A DNA stretch of 64,000 nucleotides, from contig NZ_LN831051.1 of NCBI RefSeq assembly GCF_001457635.1, positions 1,116,001-1,180,000 on the forward strand, read 5' to 3'. Shown one piece after another: positions 34,474 through 43,023 of the stretch. The translations under genes were made by a program, and so were the position numbers. The stretch comes from Streptococcus pneumoniae. Its GTDB lineage: Bacteria; Bacillota; Bacilli; Lactobacillales; Streptococcaceae. The notes under the pieces are model-generated. The model saw only the letters and a list, made by a program, of their open reading frames with translations. It was not told the origin of the DNA and searched no databases. The number at the start of each line of letters is the position of its first letter. The first letter of the stretch is position 1.

Positions 34474-36048
34474 GTGAAATTTAATGAATTAAACTTGTCT
34501 GCTGATTTGCTGGCAGAAATTGAAAAAGCTGGTTTTGTAGAAGCTAGTCCTATCCAAGAACAAACTATTCCTTTGGCCCTTGAAGGCAAGGATGTTATCG
34601 GTCAAGCTCAGACTGGTACAGGAAAAACTGCAGCCTTTGGCTTGCCTACCCTTGAAAAAATCCGTACAGAAGAAGCGACTATCCAAGCCTTAGTCATCGC
34701 TCCAACTCGTGAACTAGCTGTCCAAAGTCAAGAAGAACTCTTCCGCTTTGGTCGTAGTAAGGGAGTCAAAGTCCGTTCAGTATATGGCGGATCAAGCATT
34801 GAAAAACAAATTAAGGCTCTTAAATCTGGTGCCCATATCGTGGTGGGAACTCCAGGTCGCCTCTTGGACTTGATTAAACGCAAGGCCTTGAAATTACAAA
34901 ACATTGAAACCCTTATCCTTGACGAAGCGGATGAAATGCTTAACATGGGCTTCCTTGAAGACATCGAAGCCATTATTTCCCGTGTACCTGAGAACCGTCA
35001 AACTTTGCTTTTCTCAGCAACTATGCCAGATGCCATCAAACGTATCGGTGTTCAGTTTATGAAAGCCCCTGAACATGTCAAGATTGCGGCTAAGGAATTG
35101 ACAACAGAATTGGTTGACCAGTACTATATCCGTGTTAAGGAACAAGAAAAATTTGACACCATGACTCGTCTCATGGATGTGGCACAACCAGAACTCGCTA
35201 TTGTATTTGGTCGTACCAAACGCCGTGTGGATGAATTGACTCGTGGTTTGAAAATTCGTGGCTTCCGTGCAGAAGGAATTCATGGCGACCTAGACCAAAA
35301 CAAACGTCTTCGTGTCCTTCGTGACTTTAAAAATGGCAATCTTGATGTTTTGGTTGCGACAGACGTTGCAGCGCGTGGTTTGGATATTTCAGGTGTGACC
35401 CATGTCTACAACTACGATATTCCACAAGATCCTGAGAGTTATGTTCACCGTATCGGTCGTACAGGTCGTGCTGGTAAGTCAGGTCAATCTATTACTTTTG
35501 TTGCTCCAAACGAAATGGGTTACCTTCAAATCATTGAAAACTTGACTAAGAAACGCATGAAAGGTCTCAAACCTGCAAGTGTAGAAGAATCCTTCCAATC
35601 AAAAAAACAGGTAGCTCTCAAGAAAATCGAACGTGATTTTGCAGATGAAACCATTCGTGCCAATTTTGAGAAATTTGGTAAGGATGCTCGCAAATTGGCT
35701 GCTGAGTTTACTCCAGAAGAATTGGCAATGTATATCTTGAGTCTGACAGTCCAAGACCCAGATAGCCTTCCAGAAGTGGAGATTGCACGTGAAAAACCAC
35801 TACCGTTTAAACCATCAGGTAATGGTTTCGGTGGTAAAGCTAAGGGAGGTCGTGGAGGCCGTCGTGGGGACGACCGTCGAGAGCGTGATCGCCGTGGCAA
35901 TGGTCGCCGTGATGAGTTCAAAAAAGGAAGTCGTGGCAACGATCGTTTTGATAAGGAAAAACGTTACCGTAAGGATAATAAAAAACCACGCAATACTTTA
36001 AGCGAAAAGCAAACAGGCTTTGTTATTCGTAACAAAGGTGATAAATAA
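34474..36048 (+). CDS. cshA: DEAD-box RNA helicase, CshA type
   Basis: 524-aa ATP-dependent RNA helicase. All core motifs are seen: Q motif (ASPIQEQTIPLAL), I AQTGTGKTAA (46-55), Ia PTRELAVQ, Ib TPGRLLD, II DEAD (about 150), III SAT, IV-VI (VFGRTKRRVDEL, ARGLDISGV, HRIGRTGRAG). The C-terminal 90 residues are rich in Gly/Arg (GRGGRRGDDRRERDRRGNG), an RNA-binding tail as in CshA of the Gram-positive degradosome. AGAAAGAAGAATAACGTG: GTG 34474 appears to be the start. Terminator follows. Confidence 0.92.
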   Translation: MKFNELNLSADLLAEIEKAGFVEASPIQEQTIPLALEGKDVIGQAQTGTGKTAAFGLPTLEKIRTEEATIQALVIAPTRELAVQSQEELFRFGRSKGVKVRSVYGGSSIEKQIKALKSGAHIVVGTPGRLLDLIKRKALKLQNIETLILDEADEMLNMGFLEDIEAIISRVPENRQTLLFSATMPDAIKRIGVQFMKAPEHVKIAAKELTTELVDQYYIRVKEQEKFDTMTRLMDVAQPELAIVFGRTKRRVDELTRGLKIRGFRAEGIHGDLDQNKRLRVLRDFKNGNLDVLVATDVAARGLDISGVTHVYNYDIPQDPESYVHRIGRTGRAGKSGQSITFVAPNEMGYLQIIENLTKKRMKGLKPASVEESFQSKKQVALKKIERDFADETIRANFEKFGKDARKLAAEFTPEELAMYILSLTVQDPDSLPEVEIAREKPLPFKPSGNGFGGKAKGGRGGRRGDDRRERDRRGNGRRDEFKKGSRGNDRFDKEKRYRKDNKKPRNTLSEKQTGFVIRNKGDK

Positions 36049-36049
36049 G

Positions 36050-36080
36050 AAAAAGCGGTTCAAAATGAATCGCTTTTTTA
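36050..36080 (+). terminator. Terminator of the helicase gene
   Basis: AAAAAGCG-GTTC-AAAAT-GAAT-CGCTTTTTT. Confidence 0.88.
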
Positions 36081-36096
36081 TATAAGGAGACCGAAT

Positions 36097-36144
36097 GTGA
36101 AAAAGACAAATAAAATTATTATATTATCTTTTATAATATTATGA
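36097..36144 (+). other. Short signal-peptide-like ORF, possibly a gene remnant
   Basis: GTG 36097 behind AAGGAGACCGAAT encodes MKKTNKIIILSFIIL then TGA; in the same frame a few more codons (YTKIGNLSIEKEQFN) precede TAA. A good ribosome site with a Lys-rich, hydrophobic start suggests the beginning of a lost secreted or membrane protein. Confidence 0.3.
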
Positions 36145-36180
36145 TACACAAAAATAGGCAACTTGTCAATAGAAAAGGAA

Positions 36181-36218
36181 CAATTTAATTAAAAATATTC
36201 TGGTTTTTAATTAAATTG
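36181..36218. repeat. AT-rich perfect inverted repeat upstream of codY
   Basis: CAATTTAATTAAAAA and its exact complement (15-bp arms) around TATTCTGG. No T run specific to one strand; sits about 25 nt before the CodY box. Confidence 0.75.
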
Positions 36219-36241
36219 TAAGTCAATGCAAGTCAATAAGG

Positions 36242-36256
36242 AATTTTCAGATAATT
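36242..36256. promoter_or_regulatory. CodY box at the codY promoter
   Basis: AATTTTCAGATAATT matches the 15-nt CodY consensus AATTTTCWGAAAATT at 14 positions and abuts the -35, which points to autoregulation. Confidence 0.75.
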
Positions 36257-36257
36257 A

Positions 36258-36286
36258 TTGAAAAAGAGACGTTTTTATGTTATAAT
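36258..36286 (+). promoter_or_regulatory. codY promoter
   Basis: TTGAAA (36258-36263), 17 nt, TATAAT (36281-36286) with TGT extension. Confidence 0.85.
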
Positions 36287-36312
36287 GATAGCGATTAAAT
36301 TCGAGGTGAAAA

Positions 36313-37101
36313 ATGGCACATTTATTAGAAAAAACTAGAAAAATTACATCAATTTTGAAACGCTCAGAGGAGCAGTTGCAGGATGAGCTTCCTTACAACG
36401 CTATTACGCGTCAGTTAGCGGATATTATTCATTGCAATGCCTGCATTATCAATAGTAAGGGACGTCTGCTTGGCTATTTTATGCGTTATAAAACAAATAC
36501 AGATCGCGTAGAGCAATTCTTCCAAACTAAGATTTTCCCAGATGACTACGTTCAAGGGGCTAATATGATTTACGAAACAGAAGCAAACTTACCTGTTGAG
36601 CATGATATGAGTATTTTCCCTGTTGAGAGTAGAGATGATTTTCCAGATGGCTTGACGACTATTGCACCGATTCATGTATCGGGGATTCGCCTTGGTTCTT
36701 TGATTATTTGGCGTAATGATAAAAAATTCGAAGATGAGGACTTGGTTCTTGTTGAGATTGCCAGTACCGTTGTTGGGATTCAGCTTCTTAACTTCCAACG
36801 TGAAGAAGATGAGAAAAATATTCGTCGTCGTACTGCTGTCACCATGGCGGTCAATACCCTTTCTTACTCCGAACTCCGTGCTGTTTCAGCAATTTTAGGG
36901 GAATTAAATGGAAATGAAGGGAAGTTGACTGCGTCAGTGATTGCAGATCGTATCGGAATCACTCGCTCTGTGATTGTCAATGCTCTTCGTAAACTTGAGT
37001 CTGCGGGGATTATTGAAAGTCGCTCACTTGGAATGAAGGGAACCTATCTTAAGGTCTTGATTTCAGATATTTTTGAAGAAGTGAAGAAAAGAGATTACTA
37101 A
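36313..37101 (+). CDS. codY: GTP/branched-chain amino acid-sensing repressor CodY
   Basis: 262-aa global nutritional regulator. N-terminal GAF domain (1-155) senses isoleucine/valine (streptococcal CodY responds mainly to BCAA); C-terminal winged HTH is [20 protein letters not shown] (about 208-227) with the strictly conserved [19 protein letters not shown]. Represses amino-acid transport and synthesis genes and is linked to iron and competence in pneumococcus. GAGGTGAAAA before ATG. Overlaps pncA by 1 nt (TAATG). Confidence 0.96.
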   Translation: MAHLLEKTRKITSILKRSEEQLQDELPYNAITRQLADIIHCNACIINSKGRLLGYFMRYKTNTDRVEQFFQTKIFPDDYVQGANMIYETEANLPVEHDMSIFPVESRDDFPDGLTTIAPIHVSGIRLGSLIIWRNDKKFEDEDLVLVEIASTVVGIQLLNFQREEDEKNIRRRTAVTMAVNTLSYSELRAVSAILGELNGNEGKLTASVIADRIGITRSVIVNALRKLESAGIIESRSLGMKGTYLKVLISDIFEEVKKRDY

Positions 37102-37676
37102 TGACAAAGGCTTTAATTTCGATTGATTATACAGAAGATTTTGTTGCTGATAGTGGGAAACTAACAGCAGGTGCTCCAGCTCAGGCGATTTCGGATGCCA
37201 TCAGCAAGGTAACTCGATTAGCTTTTGAACGAGGAGATTATATCTTCTTTACTATTGATGCTCATGAAGAAAACGATTGTTTCCATCCGGAAAGTAAGTT
37301 ATTTCCTCCTCATAATCTGATTGGGACGAGTGGACGGAATTTATATGGAGATTTGGGGAACTTTTATCAAGAGCATGGTTCAGACAGTCGTGTCTTTTGG
37401 ATGGATAAACGCCATTACTCAGCTTTTTCAGGGACTGACCTAGATATTCGTTTGAGAGAGCGTAGAGTGTCTACCGTTATCTTAACAGGTGTCTTGACGG
37501 ATATCTGTGTCCTACATACAGCTATAGATGCCTATAATCTAGGATATGACATCGAGATTGTTAAACCAGCTGTTGCTTCCATCTGGCCTGAAAATCATCA
37601 ATTTGCCCTAGGTCATTTCAAAAATACACTCGGAGCTAAGTTAGTAGATGAAAATCTAAATGAACTTTCTGAGTAA
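37101..37676 (+). CDS. pncA: Isochorismatase-fold cysteine hydrolase, probable nicotinamidase
   Basis: 191-aa hydrolase. Catalytic Asp in ISIDYTEDFV (about 9), Lys in DKRHYSAFSGTDL (about 104), and nucleophile Cys in LTGVLTDICVLHTAIDAY (about 138); His/Asp metal ligands in TIDAHEENDCFHPESKLFPPH. These features fit nicotinamidase (nicotinamide to nicotinate), which would complement PnuC-dependent NAD salvage; other isochorismatase-family amidases cannot be excluded. Translationally coupled to codY, a conserved pneumococcal pairing. Confidence 0.82.
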   Translation: MTKALISIDYTEDFVADSGKLTAGAPAQAISDAISKVTRLAFERGDYIFFTIDAHEENDCFHPESKLFPPHNLIGTSGRNLYGDLGNFYQEHGSDSRVFWMDKRHYSAFSGTDLDIRLRERRVSTVILTGVLTDICVLHTAIDAYNLGYDIEIVKPAVASIWPENHQFALGHFKNTLGAKLVDENLNELSE

Positions 37677-37713
37677 CCTGGTTGGTGAAAATGAAAAAAT
37701 TTGAAAAAAAGTG

Positions 37714-37742
37714 TTGACAAGCATCCCAAAAGTTGATATACT
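37714..37742 (+). promoter_or_regulatory. tRNA-Leu promoter
   Basis: Consensus TTGACA (37714-37719), 17 nt, TATACT (37737-37742). Confidence 0.9.
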
Positions 37743-37757
37743 AGTAAAGTAATCGAT

Positions 37758-37843
37758 GCGGGGATGGCGGAATTGGCAGACGCGCAGGACTAAGGATCCT
37801 GTGACCGCTTTAGGTCGTGAGGGTTCAAGTCCCTCTCTCCGCA
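37758..37843 (+). tRNA. tRNA-Leu (anticodon AAG)
   Basis: 86 nt, 7-bp acceptor stem GCGGGGA/TCTCCGC, anticodon stem CAGGA/TCCTG with loop CTAAGGA (AAG at its centre), long class II variable arm (TGACCGCTTTAGGTCG) and T arm GAGGG-TTCAAGT-CCCTC. No encoded CCA. A34 would be edited to inosine to read CUU and CUC. Confidence 0.95.
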
Positions 37844-37848
37844 TAGGA

Positions 37849-37877
37849 AAAGAGTTAGCTAAAGCTAGCTCTTTTGT
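37849..37877 (+). terminator. tRNA-Leu terminator
   Basis: AAAGAGTTAGCT-AA-AGCTAGCTCTTT then TGTATTT. Confidence 0.8.
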
Positions 37878-37913
37878 ATTTCTCTAAAAAATTAGAATCC
37901 AGTCAAATGTAGT

Positions 37914-38046
37914 GGAGAATCAGCGAAAATATGGGAAAACTGATCCTTGTTTCTGCTTTTGTCATAGAAGAATAATAAAGATTATCTTCTTCAAATTCTC
38001 CGATATTCTCTAAAGTTTTGTGCAAGTTGCACAGAACTTTTTTATT
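37914..38046 (+). ncRNA. Candidate small RNA between tRNA-Leu and msmK
   Basis: GGAGAAT (37914-37920) and ATTCTCC (37995-38001) can enclose a domain containing AAGAATAAT/ATTATCTTCTT; then comes a strong terminator AAAGTTTTGTGC-AAGTT-GCACAGAACTTT with a T-rich tail (38012-38046). There is no protein frame for this terminator to serve. Promoter not identified; it may be processed from tRNA read-through. Confidence 0.45.
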
Positions 38047-38071
38047 TTTTTGGTCATCTTGCCATAGAAAT

Positions 38072-38086
38072 ATAAAGCGTTTTCAT
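38072..38086. promoter_or_regulatory. cre site upstream of msmK
   Basis: Minus-strand ATGAAAACGCTTTAT, close to the cre consensus, directly upstream of TATAAT-type -10 sequences (38088-38098); CcpA binding would block the promoter. Confidence 0.65.
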
Positions 38087-38125
38087 ATATAATATAATTA
38101 TCAAAAGACAAAAGGAGTTCACCTC

Positions 38126-39256
38126 ATGGTAGAATTGAATCTTAAAAATATTTACAAAAAATATCCAAACAGCGAACACTATTCAGTTGAAGATTTCAAC
38201 TTGAACATCAAAGATAAAGAATTTATCGTTTTCGTAGGACCTTCAGGATGTGGTAAATCAACTACACTCCGTATGATTGCTGGTCTTGAAGACATTACAG
38301 AAGGTACTGCATCTATCGATGGCGTGGTTGTCAACGACGTAGCTCCAAAAGACCGTGATATCGCCATGGTATTCCAAAACTACGCTCTTTACCCACACAT
38401 GACTGTTTATGACAACATGGCTTTCGGTTTGAAATTGCGTAAATACAGCAAAGAAGACATTAACAAACGTGTTCAAGAAGCAGCTGAAATACTTGGATTG
38501 AAAGAATTCTTGGAACGTAAACCAGCTGACCTTTCAGGTGGTCAACGTCAACGTGTTGCCATGGGGCGTGCGATTGTCCGTGATGCGAAAGTATTCTTGA
38601 TGGACGAACCTTTGTCAAACTTGGATGCCAAACTTCGTGTATCAATGCGTGCTGAAATCGCTAAAATTCACCGTCGTATCGGAGCTACAACTATCTATGT
38701 AACTCACGACCAAACAGAAGCGATGACACTTGCAGACCGTATCGTTATTATGTCAGCTACTAAGAACCCTGCTGGTACAGGTACTATCGGACGTGTAGAA
38801 CAAATCGGCACTCCTCAAGAAGTTTACAAAAATCCAGTTAACAAATTCGTTGCAGGATTCATCGGAAGCCCAGCTATGAACTTCATCAACGTGAAATTGG
38901 TTGGTAGCGAAATTGTTTCTGACGGTTTCCGTTTGAAAGTGCCAGAAGGAGCATTGAAAGTTCTTCGTGAAAAAGGCTACGAAGGAAAAGAATTGATCTT
39001 TGGTATCCGTCCAGAAGACGTGAATGCAGAACCTGCTTTCCTTGAAACATTCCCAGACTGTGTTGTAAAAGCGACTATCTCTGTATCAGAACTGCTTGGT
39101 TCAGAATCTCACCTTTACTGCCAAGTTGGTAAAGACGAGTTTGTTGCAAAAGTTGATGCTCGTGACTACTTGCAAACAGGTGCAACAGTTGAGCTTGGAT
39201 TTGACTTGAACAAAGCACACTTCTTCGATGTAGAAACTGAAAAAACAATCTACTAA
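38126..39256 (+). CDS. msmK: Multi-sugar ABC transporter ATPase MsmK
   Basis: 376-aa ATPase of the UgpC/MalK type. Walker [11 protein letters not shown] (about 38-47), Q loop [16 protein letters not shown], signature [15 protein letters not shown] (about 136-150), Walker [14 protein letters not shown] loop [13 protein letters not shown], and C-terminal TOBE/MRE domains (245-370). In pneumococcus one MsmK energises several sugar ABC importers (raffinose, maltodextrin, sialic acid) encoded elsewhere, matching its lone position here. AAAGGAGTTCACCTC before ATG. Confidence 0.95.
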   Translation: MVELNLKNIYKKYPNSEHYSVEDFNLNIKDKEFIVFVGPSGCGKSTTLRMIAGLEDITEGTASIDGVVVNDVAPKDRDIAMVFQNYALYPHMTVYDNMAFGLKLRKYSKEDINKRVQEAAEILGLKEFLERKPADLSGGQRQRVAMGRAIVRDAKVFLMDEPLSNLDAKLRVSMRAEIAKIHRRIGATTIYVTHDQTEAMTLADRIVIMSATKNPAGTGTIGRVEQIGTPQEVYKNPVNKFVAGFIGSPAMNFINVKLVGSEIVSDGFRLKVPEGALKVLREKGYEGKELIFGIRPEDVNAEPAFLETFPDCVVKATISVSELLGSESHLYCQVGKDEFVAKVDARDYLQTGATVELGFDLNKAHFFDVETEKTIY

Positions 39257-39332
39257 AATAAATAAAATTCAAAGCACTACAAGAAAAGATATTTCTTTAT
39301 CAATTGTAGTGGAGAGATATCAGTTAATCTAG

Positions 39333-39362
39333 GGAGAGAAACAAAATGCTTCTCTCCTTTTT
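39333..39362 (+). terminator. msmK terminator
   Basis: GGAGAGAA-ACAAAATGC-TTCTCTCC with TTTTT. A further foldback CACTACAA/TTGTAGTG lies just upstream. Confidence 0.85.
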
Positions 39363-39404
39363 GCTAGGGAAGTCATATTATGCATCTATATTGTGATGCT
39401 CTTT

Positions 39405-39557
39405 AATACTCTTCGAAAATCTCTTCAAACCACGTCAACGTCGCCTTGCCGTACGTATGATTACTGACTTCGTCAGTTTTATCTGCAACCTCAAAGCTGT
39501 ACTTTGAGCAGTTTACGGCTAGTTTCCTAGTTTGCTCTTTGATTTCCATTGAGTATT
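39405..39557 (+). repeat. BOX element (A-B-C)
   Basis: 153 bp, boxA AATACTCTTCGAAAATC with CGTCGCCTTGCCG, one boxB (CTGACTTCGTCAG), and boxC ending TTTGATTTCCATTGAGTA. The rest of 39257-39756 shows no gene; only AT-rich sequence. Confidence 0.92.
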
Positions 39558-39756
39558 ATTTGTGGGTACCATCTACAAGTGAAGCTATATGCGTAAACTA
39601 CGTGAGCAATTGAATTCGAACTAGAGAGGTAATAATAAATTTATGCTATAGTTATGGTGACTTGTATGCTTTTGATTCTAGTTTATCAAATAATAGATTA
39701 GAATTGTCAGATAATATCATTTTGTGTTATAATGAAGAAAAAACAGAGGTGTTCAA

Positions 39757-40515
39757 ATGTCAGAAGCAGGTCATAAGTTTTTAGCAAAATTGGGGAAAAA
39801 ACGCTTACGTCCAGGTGGAAAGCGTGCCACAGATTGGTTAATTGCAGAAGGAGGATTTTCAAAAGAAAAGAGAATACTAGAGGTTGCGTGTAATAGGGGA
39901 ACTACAGCAATTGAGTTGGCACAGCGTTTTGGTTGCAAGATAACTGCTGTTGATATGGATGCTCAAGCTTTAGAAGTGGCTAAAAAATCTGCTGGAACGG
40001 CAGGTGTTGCTCATTTAATCAGTTTTGAAAGAGCAAATGCAATGAAACTTCCTTATCAAGATGCTAGTTTTGATATTGTTATAAATGAAGCTATGCTGAC
40101 TATGCAAGCCGATCAAGCTAAGAAAAAATGTGTAATGGAATATCTAAGGGTATTAAAACCTGGAGGTCTTCTCTTGACACATGATGTACTTCTTAAGGAA
40201 GCTAAAGAGTCTATCAGACAGGAATTATCACAAGCAATTCATGTAAATGTAGGTCCTTTAACTCAAGATGGTTGGGAACAGGTGATGATAGAATCAGGTT
40301 ATTGTGATGTGAAAGCATTGACTGGTGAAATGACATTAATGAAATTATCGGGTATGATTTATGACGAAGGTTTGCTAGGAACTTTGAAAATTTGTGTAAA
40401 TGCTTGTAAAAAGGAGAATAGAAAGCAGTTTTTAACTATGTATAAAATGTTTGCTAAGAATAAACAGAAATTGGGCTTTATTGCGATGGCTAGTTATAAA
40501 TCGTCAAAACGTTAG
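39757..40515 (+). CDS. Class I SAM-dependent methyltransferase
   Basis: 252-aa enzyme. SAM motif I is RILEVACNRGTTAIELAQRF (about 47-66), motif II AVDMDAQALEVA, motif post-I FERANAMKLPYQDASFDIVI (Asp-rich, about 97) and LRVLKPGGLLLTHDVLLK (about 133), as in UbiE/COQ5-like methyltransferases. The C-terminal third is less typical and may bind substrate. Acceptor unknown. AGAGGTGTTCAA before ATG; single gene between a BOX element and apt. Confidence 0.83.
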   Translation: MSEAGHKFLAKLGKKRLRPGGKRATDWLIAEGGFSKEKRILEVACNRGTTAIELAQRFGCKITAVDMDAQALEVAKKSAGTAGVAHLISFERANAMKLPYQDASFDIVINEAMLTMQADQAKKKCVMEYLRVLKPGGLLLTHDVLLKEAKESIRQELSQAIHVNVGPLTQDGWEQVMIESGYCDVKALTGEMTLMKLSGMIYDEGLLGTLKICVNACKKENRKQFLTMYKMFAKNKQKLGFIAMASYKSSKR

Positions 40516-40601
40516 ATAATTATTGAAGTTAACTTTTCCTTTTTTCTTTCTTAAAAAATATGCTATAATAGAGAGTAAAAAACTTTGAAAGAAAGAAAAA
40601 G

Positions 40602-41114
40602 ATGAATTTAAAAGATTACATTGCAACAATTGAAAATTATCCAAAGGAAGGCATTACCTTCCGTGATATTAGTCCTTTGATGGCTGATGGAAATGCTTAT
40701 AGCTACGCTGTTCGTGAAATCGTTCAGTATGCTACTGACAAGAAAGTCGACATGATCGTGGGACCTGAAGCTCGTGGATTTATCGTGGGTTGTCCAGTTG
40801 CCTTTGAGTTGGGAATTGGTTTTGCGCCTGTTCGTAAGCCAGGTAAATTGCCACGCGAAGTTATTTCTGCTGACTATGAAAAAGAGTACGGTGTCGATAC
40901 CTTGACTATGCACGCGGATGCCATTAAGCCAGGTCAACGTGTTCTTATTGTAGATGACCTTTTGGCGACAGGTGGAACTGTTAAGGCAACTATCGAGATG
41001 ATTGAAAAACTTGGTGGTGTTATGGCAGGTTGTGCCTTCCTTGTTGAATTGGATGAATTGAACGGCCGTGAAAAAATTGGTGACTACGACTACAAAGTTC
41101 TTATGCATTATTAA
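40602..41114 (+). CDS. apt: Adenine phosphoribosyltransferase
   Basis: 170-aa purine salvage enzyme (adenine + PRPP to AMP). N-terminal [28 protein letters not shown] near 62, flexible-loop KPGKLPREV, and the PRPP-binding [17 protein letters not shown] (about 119-135). Family-standard length. An extended -10 TGCTATAAT lies about 40 nt upstream; terminator downstream. Confidence 0.96.
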   Translation: MNLKDYIATIENYPKEGITFRDISPLMADGNAYSYAVREIVQYATDKKVDMIVGPEARGFIVGCPVAFELGIGFAPVRKPGKLPREVISADYEKEYGVDTLTMHADAIKPGQRVLIVDDLLATGGTVKATIEMIEKLGGVMAGCAFLVELDELNGREKIGDYDYKVLMHY

Positions 41115-41116
41115 TG

Positions 41117-41140
41117 AAAACAGTCCCTAGGGCTGTTTTC
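41117..41140 (+). terminator. apt terminator
   Basis: AAAACAGTCCC-TAGGGCTGTTTTC. Confidence 0.75.
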
Positions 41141-41186
41141 TCTACACTAGGATATAAAAATAGACTATAACTAGTTAGAGAAAAAC

Positions 41187-41203
41187 TATAATTGAAAACT
41201 ATA
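41187..41203. promoter_or_regulatory. MET-box (MtaR/MetR-type site) at metA
   Basis: TATAATTGAAAACTATA matches TATAGTTTNAAACTATA with two mismatches and contains the metA -35. An additional half site (ACTATAACTAGTTAG) lies just upstream. Confidence 0.75.
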
Positions 41204-41220
41204 TCTTCTTACAGTATAAT
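41192..41220 (+). promoter_or_regulatory. metA promoter
   Basis: TTGAAA (41192-41197), 17 nt, TATAAT (41215-41220). Confidence 0.85.
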
Positions 41221-41295
41221 AAAAGGACTAAGTGTTTGAGATTTGTCTTCAAACATATGCAATTATTCCTGAAAGAGTACAGTTAGGAGAGGGTT

Positions 41296-42240
41296 ATGCC
41301 GATTCGAATTGATAAAAAATTGCCAGCTGTTGAGATTTTACGGACAGAGAATATCTTTGTCATGGATGATCAACGTGCTGCCCACCAAGATATCCGTCCT
41401 TTGAAGATTTTAATTTTAAATCTCATGCCACAGAAAATGGTCACAGAGACCCAGTTGTTGCGCCACTTGGCTAATACACCCCTACAACTGGATATTGATT
41501 TTCTCTATATGGAGAGCCACCGTTCTAAAACAACTCGTTCAGAGCACATGGAGACCTTCTATAAAACTTTTCCTGAAGTCAAGGATGAGTATTTTGATGG
41601 GATGATCATCACGGGTGCTCCAGTTGAGCATTTACCATTTGAGGAAGTGGACTATTGGGAGGAATTTAGACAGATGCTTGAGTGGTCTAAGACTCATGTC
41701 TATTCGACCCTTCATATCTGTTGGGGGGCTCAGGCTGGGCTTTATCTGCGCTATGGTGTAGAAAAATACCAGATGGACAGTAAGCTATCAGGTATTTATC
41801 CTCAGGACACCCTAAAAGAGGGTCACCTTCTATTTAGAGGCTTTGATGATAGCTATGTATCCCCTCATTCACGGCACACGGAGATTTCTAAGGAAGAGGT
41901 CTTAAACAAGACCAATCTCGAGATTTTATCAGAAGGACCTCAGGTTGGGGTTTCTATTTTGGCCAGTCGTGATTTACGAGAAATTTATAGTTTTGGTCAT
42001 TTGGAGTATGACCGTGATACCTTGGCAAAAGAGTATTTTCGAGATCGTGATGCAGGTTTCGACCCACATATTCCAGAAAATTACTTTAAAGATGATGATG
42101 TTAATCAGGTACCTTGTCTTTGTTGGTCTTCATCTGCAGCCCTCTTTTTCAGTAATTGGGTAAACCATGCGGTCTATCAGGAGACGCCTTTTGATTGGAG
42201 AAAGATAGAAGATGATGCATCTGCATATGGGTATTTATAA
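41296..42240 (+). CDS. metA: Homoserine O-acyltransferase MetA
   Basis: 314-aa enzyme that acylates homoserine for methionine synthesis. Class I amidotransferase-like fold with catalytic Cys142 in [12 protein letters not shown], the acyl-binding EKNY-type His in [10 protein letters not shown] (about 196-205) and Glu in [15 protein letters not shown] (about 237). The N-terminal [15 protein letters not shown] block is family-diagnostic. MetA proteins of Firmicutes mostly use acetyl-CoA although annotated as succinyltransferases; the exact donor here is not certain. Regulated by the MET-box. The DnaD-like gene follows after 8 nt. Confidence 0.94.
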
Positions 42241-42248
42241 GAGGAATT

Positions 42249-42926
42249 ATGACATATTTAGACGCTTTTAAATCAGGTATCTTGGTTTTACCGAGTGCCC
42301 TGCTCTTGCATTTTAAGGAACTCTTTCCTTCTAGCGACGATTTTCTGGTTTGGCAATTTTTCTATTTGCAAAATACGACAGGCTTAGAAGAAATGTCGCC
42401 AAGCCAGATTGCTGAAAGGATTGGCAAGGAAATTTCGGATGTCAACCAGTCCATTTCTAATCTGACGGAAAGGGGACTGCTCCAGTATCGTACTATCGAA
42501 TTAAATGGCGAAATTGAATTGCTCTTTGATGCTAGTTTGGCCTTGGAACGTTTGGATGACCTGTTTGGAGCAGTTCATTCAAGTTCAGACCAGCTGACAC
42601 CTCAAAACCAGCTCAAGGATTTGGTGGAAACCTTCCAGCAGGAGTTGGGACGATTGTTGACGCCTTTTGAGATTGAGGATTTGACCAAGACACTAAAGGA
42701 AGATGGAACCAGTGCTGACTTGATTAAGGAGGCTCTTCGTGAAGCTGTTTTGAATGGAAAACCAAACTGGAAGTACATTCAGGCGATTTTGAGAAACTGG
42801 CGCCATGAAGGAATCAAGAGTGTGGCTCAAATTGAGGCCAAGAGAGCAGAAAGAGAAGCAAGCAATCCTCAGTTGACACAGGTATCTGCAGATTTCATAA
42901 ATGCCATGGATCTCTGGAAGGATTAA
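42249..42926 (+). CDS. DnaD-domain replication-initiation-type protein
   Basis: 225-aa protein with the two-domain DnaD layout: N-terminal winged helix (about 1-95; MSPSQIAERIGKEISDVNQS) and C-terminal DnaB_2 domain (about 125-195) bearing FEIEDLTKTLKEDGTSADLIKEAL and the hallmark NWKYIQAILRNW. DnaD in Bacillus acts in primosome assembly and DNA remodelling. Joined to metA in one unit by spacing only; the functional link is unclear. Confidence 0.88.
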   Translation: MTYLDAFKSGILVLPSALLLHFKELFPSSDDFLVWQFFYLQNTTGLEEMSPSQIAERIGKEISDVNQSISNLTERGLLQYRTIELNGEIELLFDASLALERLDDLFGAVHSSSDQLTPQNQLKDLVETFQQELGRLLTPFEIEDLTKTLKEDGTSADLIKEALREAVLNGKPNWKYIQAILRNWRHEGIKSVAQIEAKRAEREASNPQLTQVSADFINAMDLWKD

Positions 42927-43023
42927 TCCATGCAAGTAGGCTTGAAATCCGAGTAAGATTTGCAAGCTGTGTATAATTGTGATAGAATAAATAGAAAATA
43001 AATTGAAAAAAGAGGTATGTGAA

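Noticed and set aside
37656..37844. 62-codon frame antisense to tRNA-Leu
   Set aside because: The MRREGLEPSRP pattern is the usual artefact of reading the complement of a tRNA.
40608..41108. 166-codon frame antisense to apt
   Set aside because: Lies wholly inside apt on the other strand, with no start signals.
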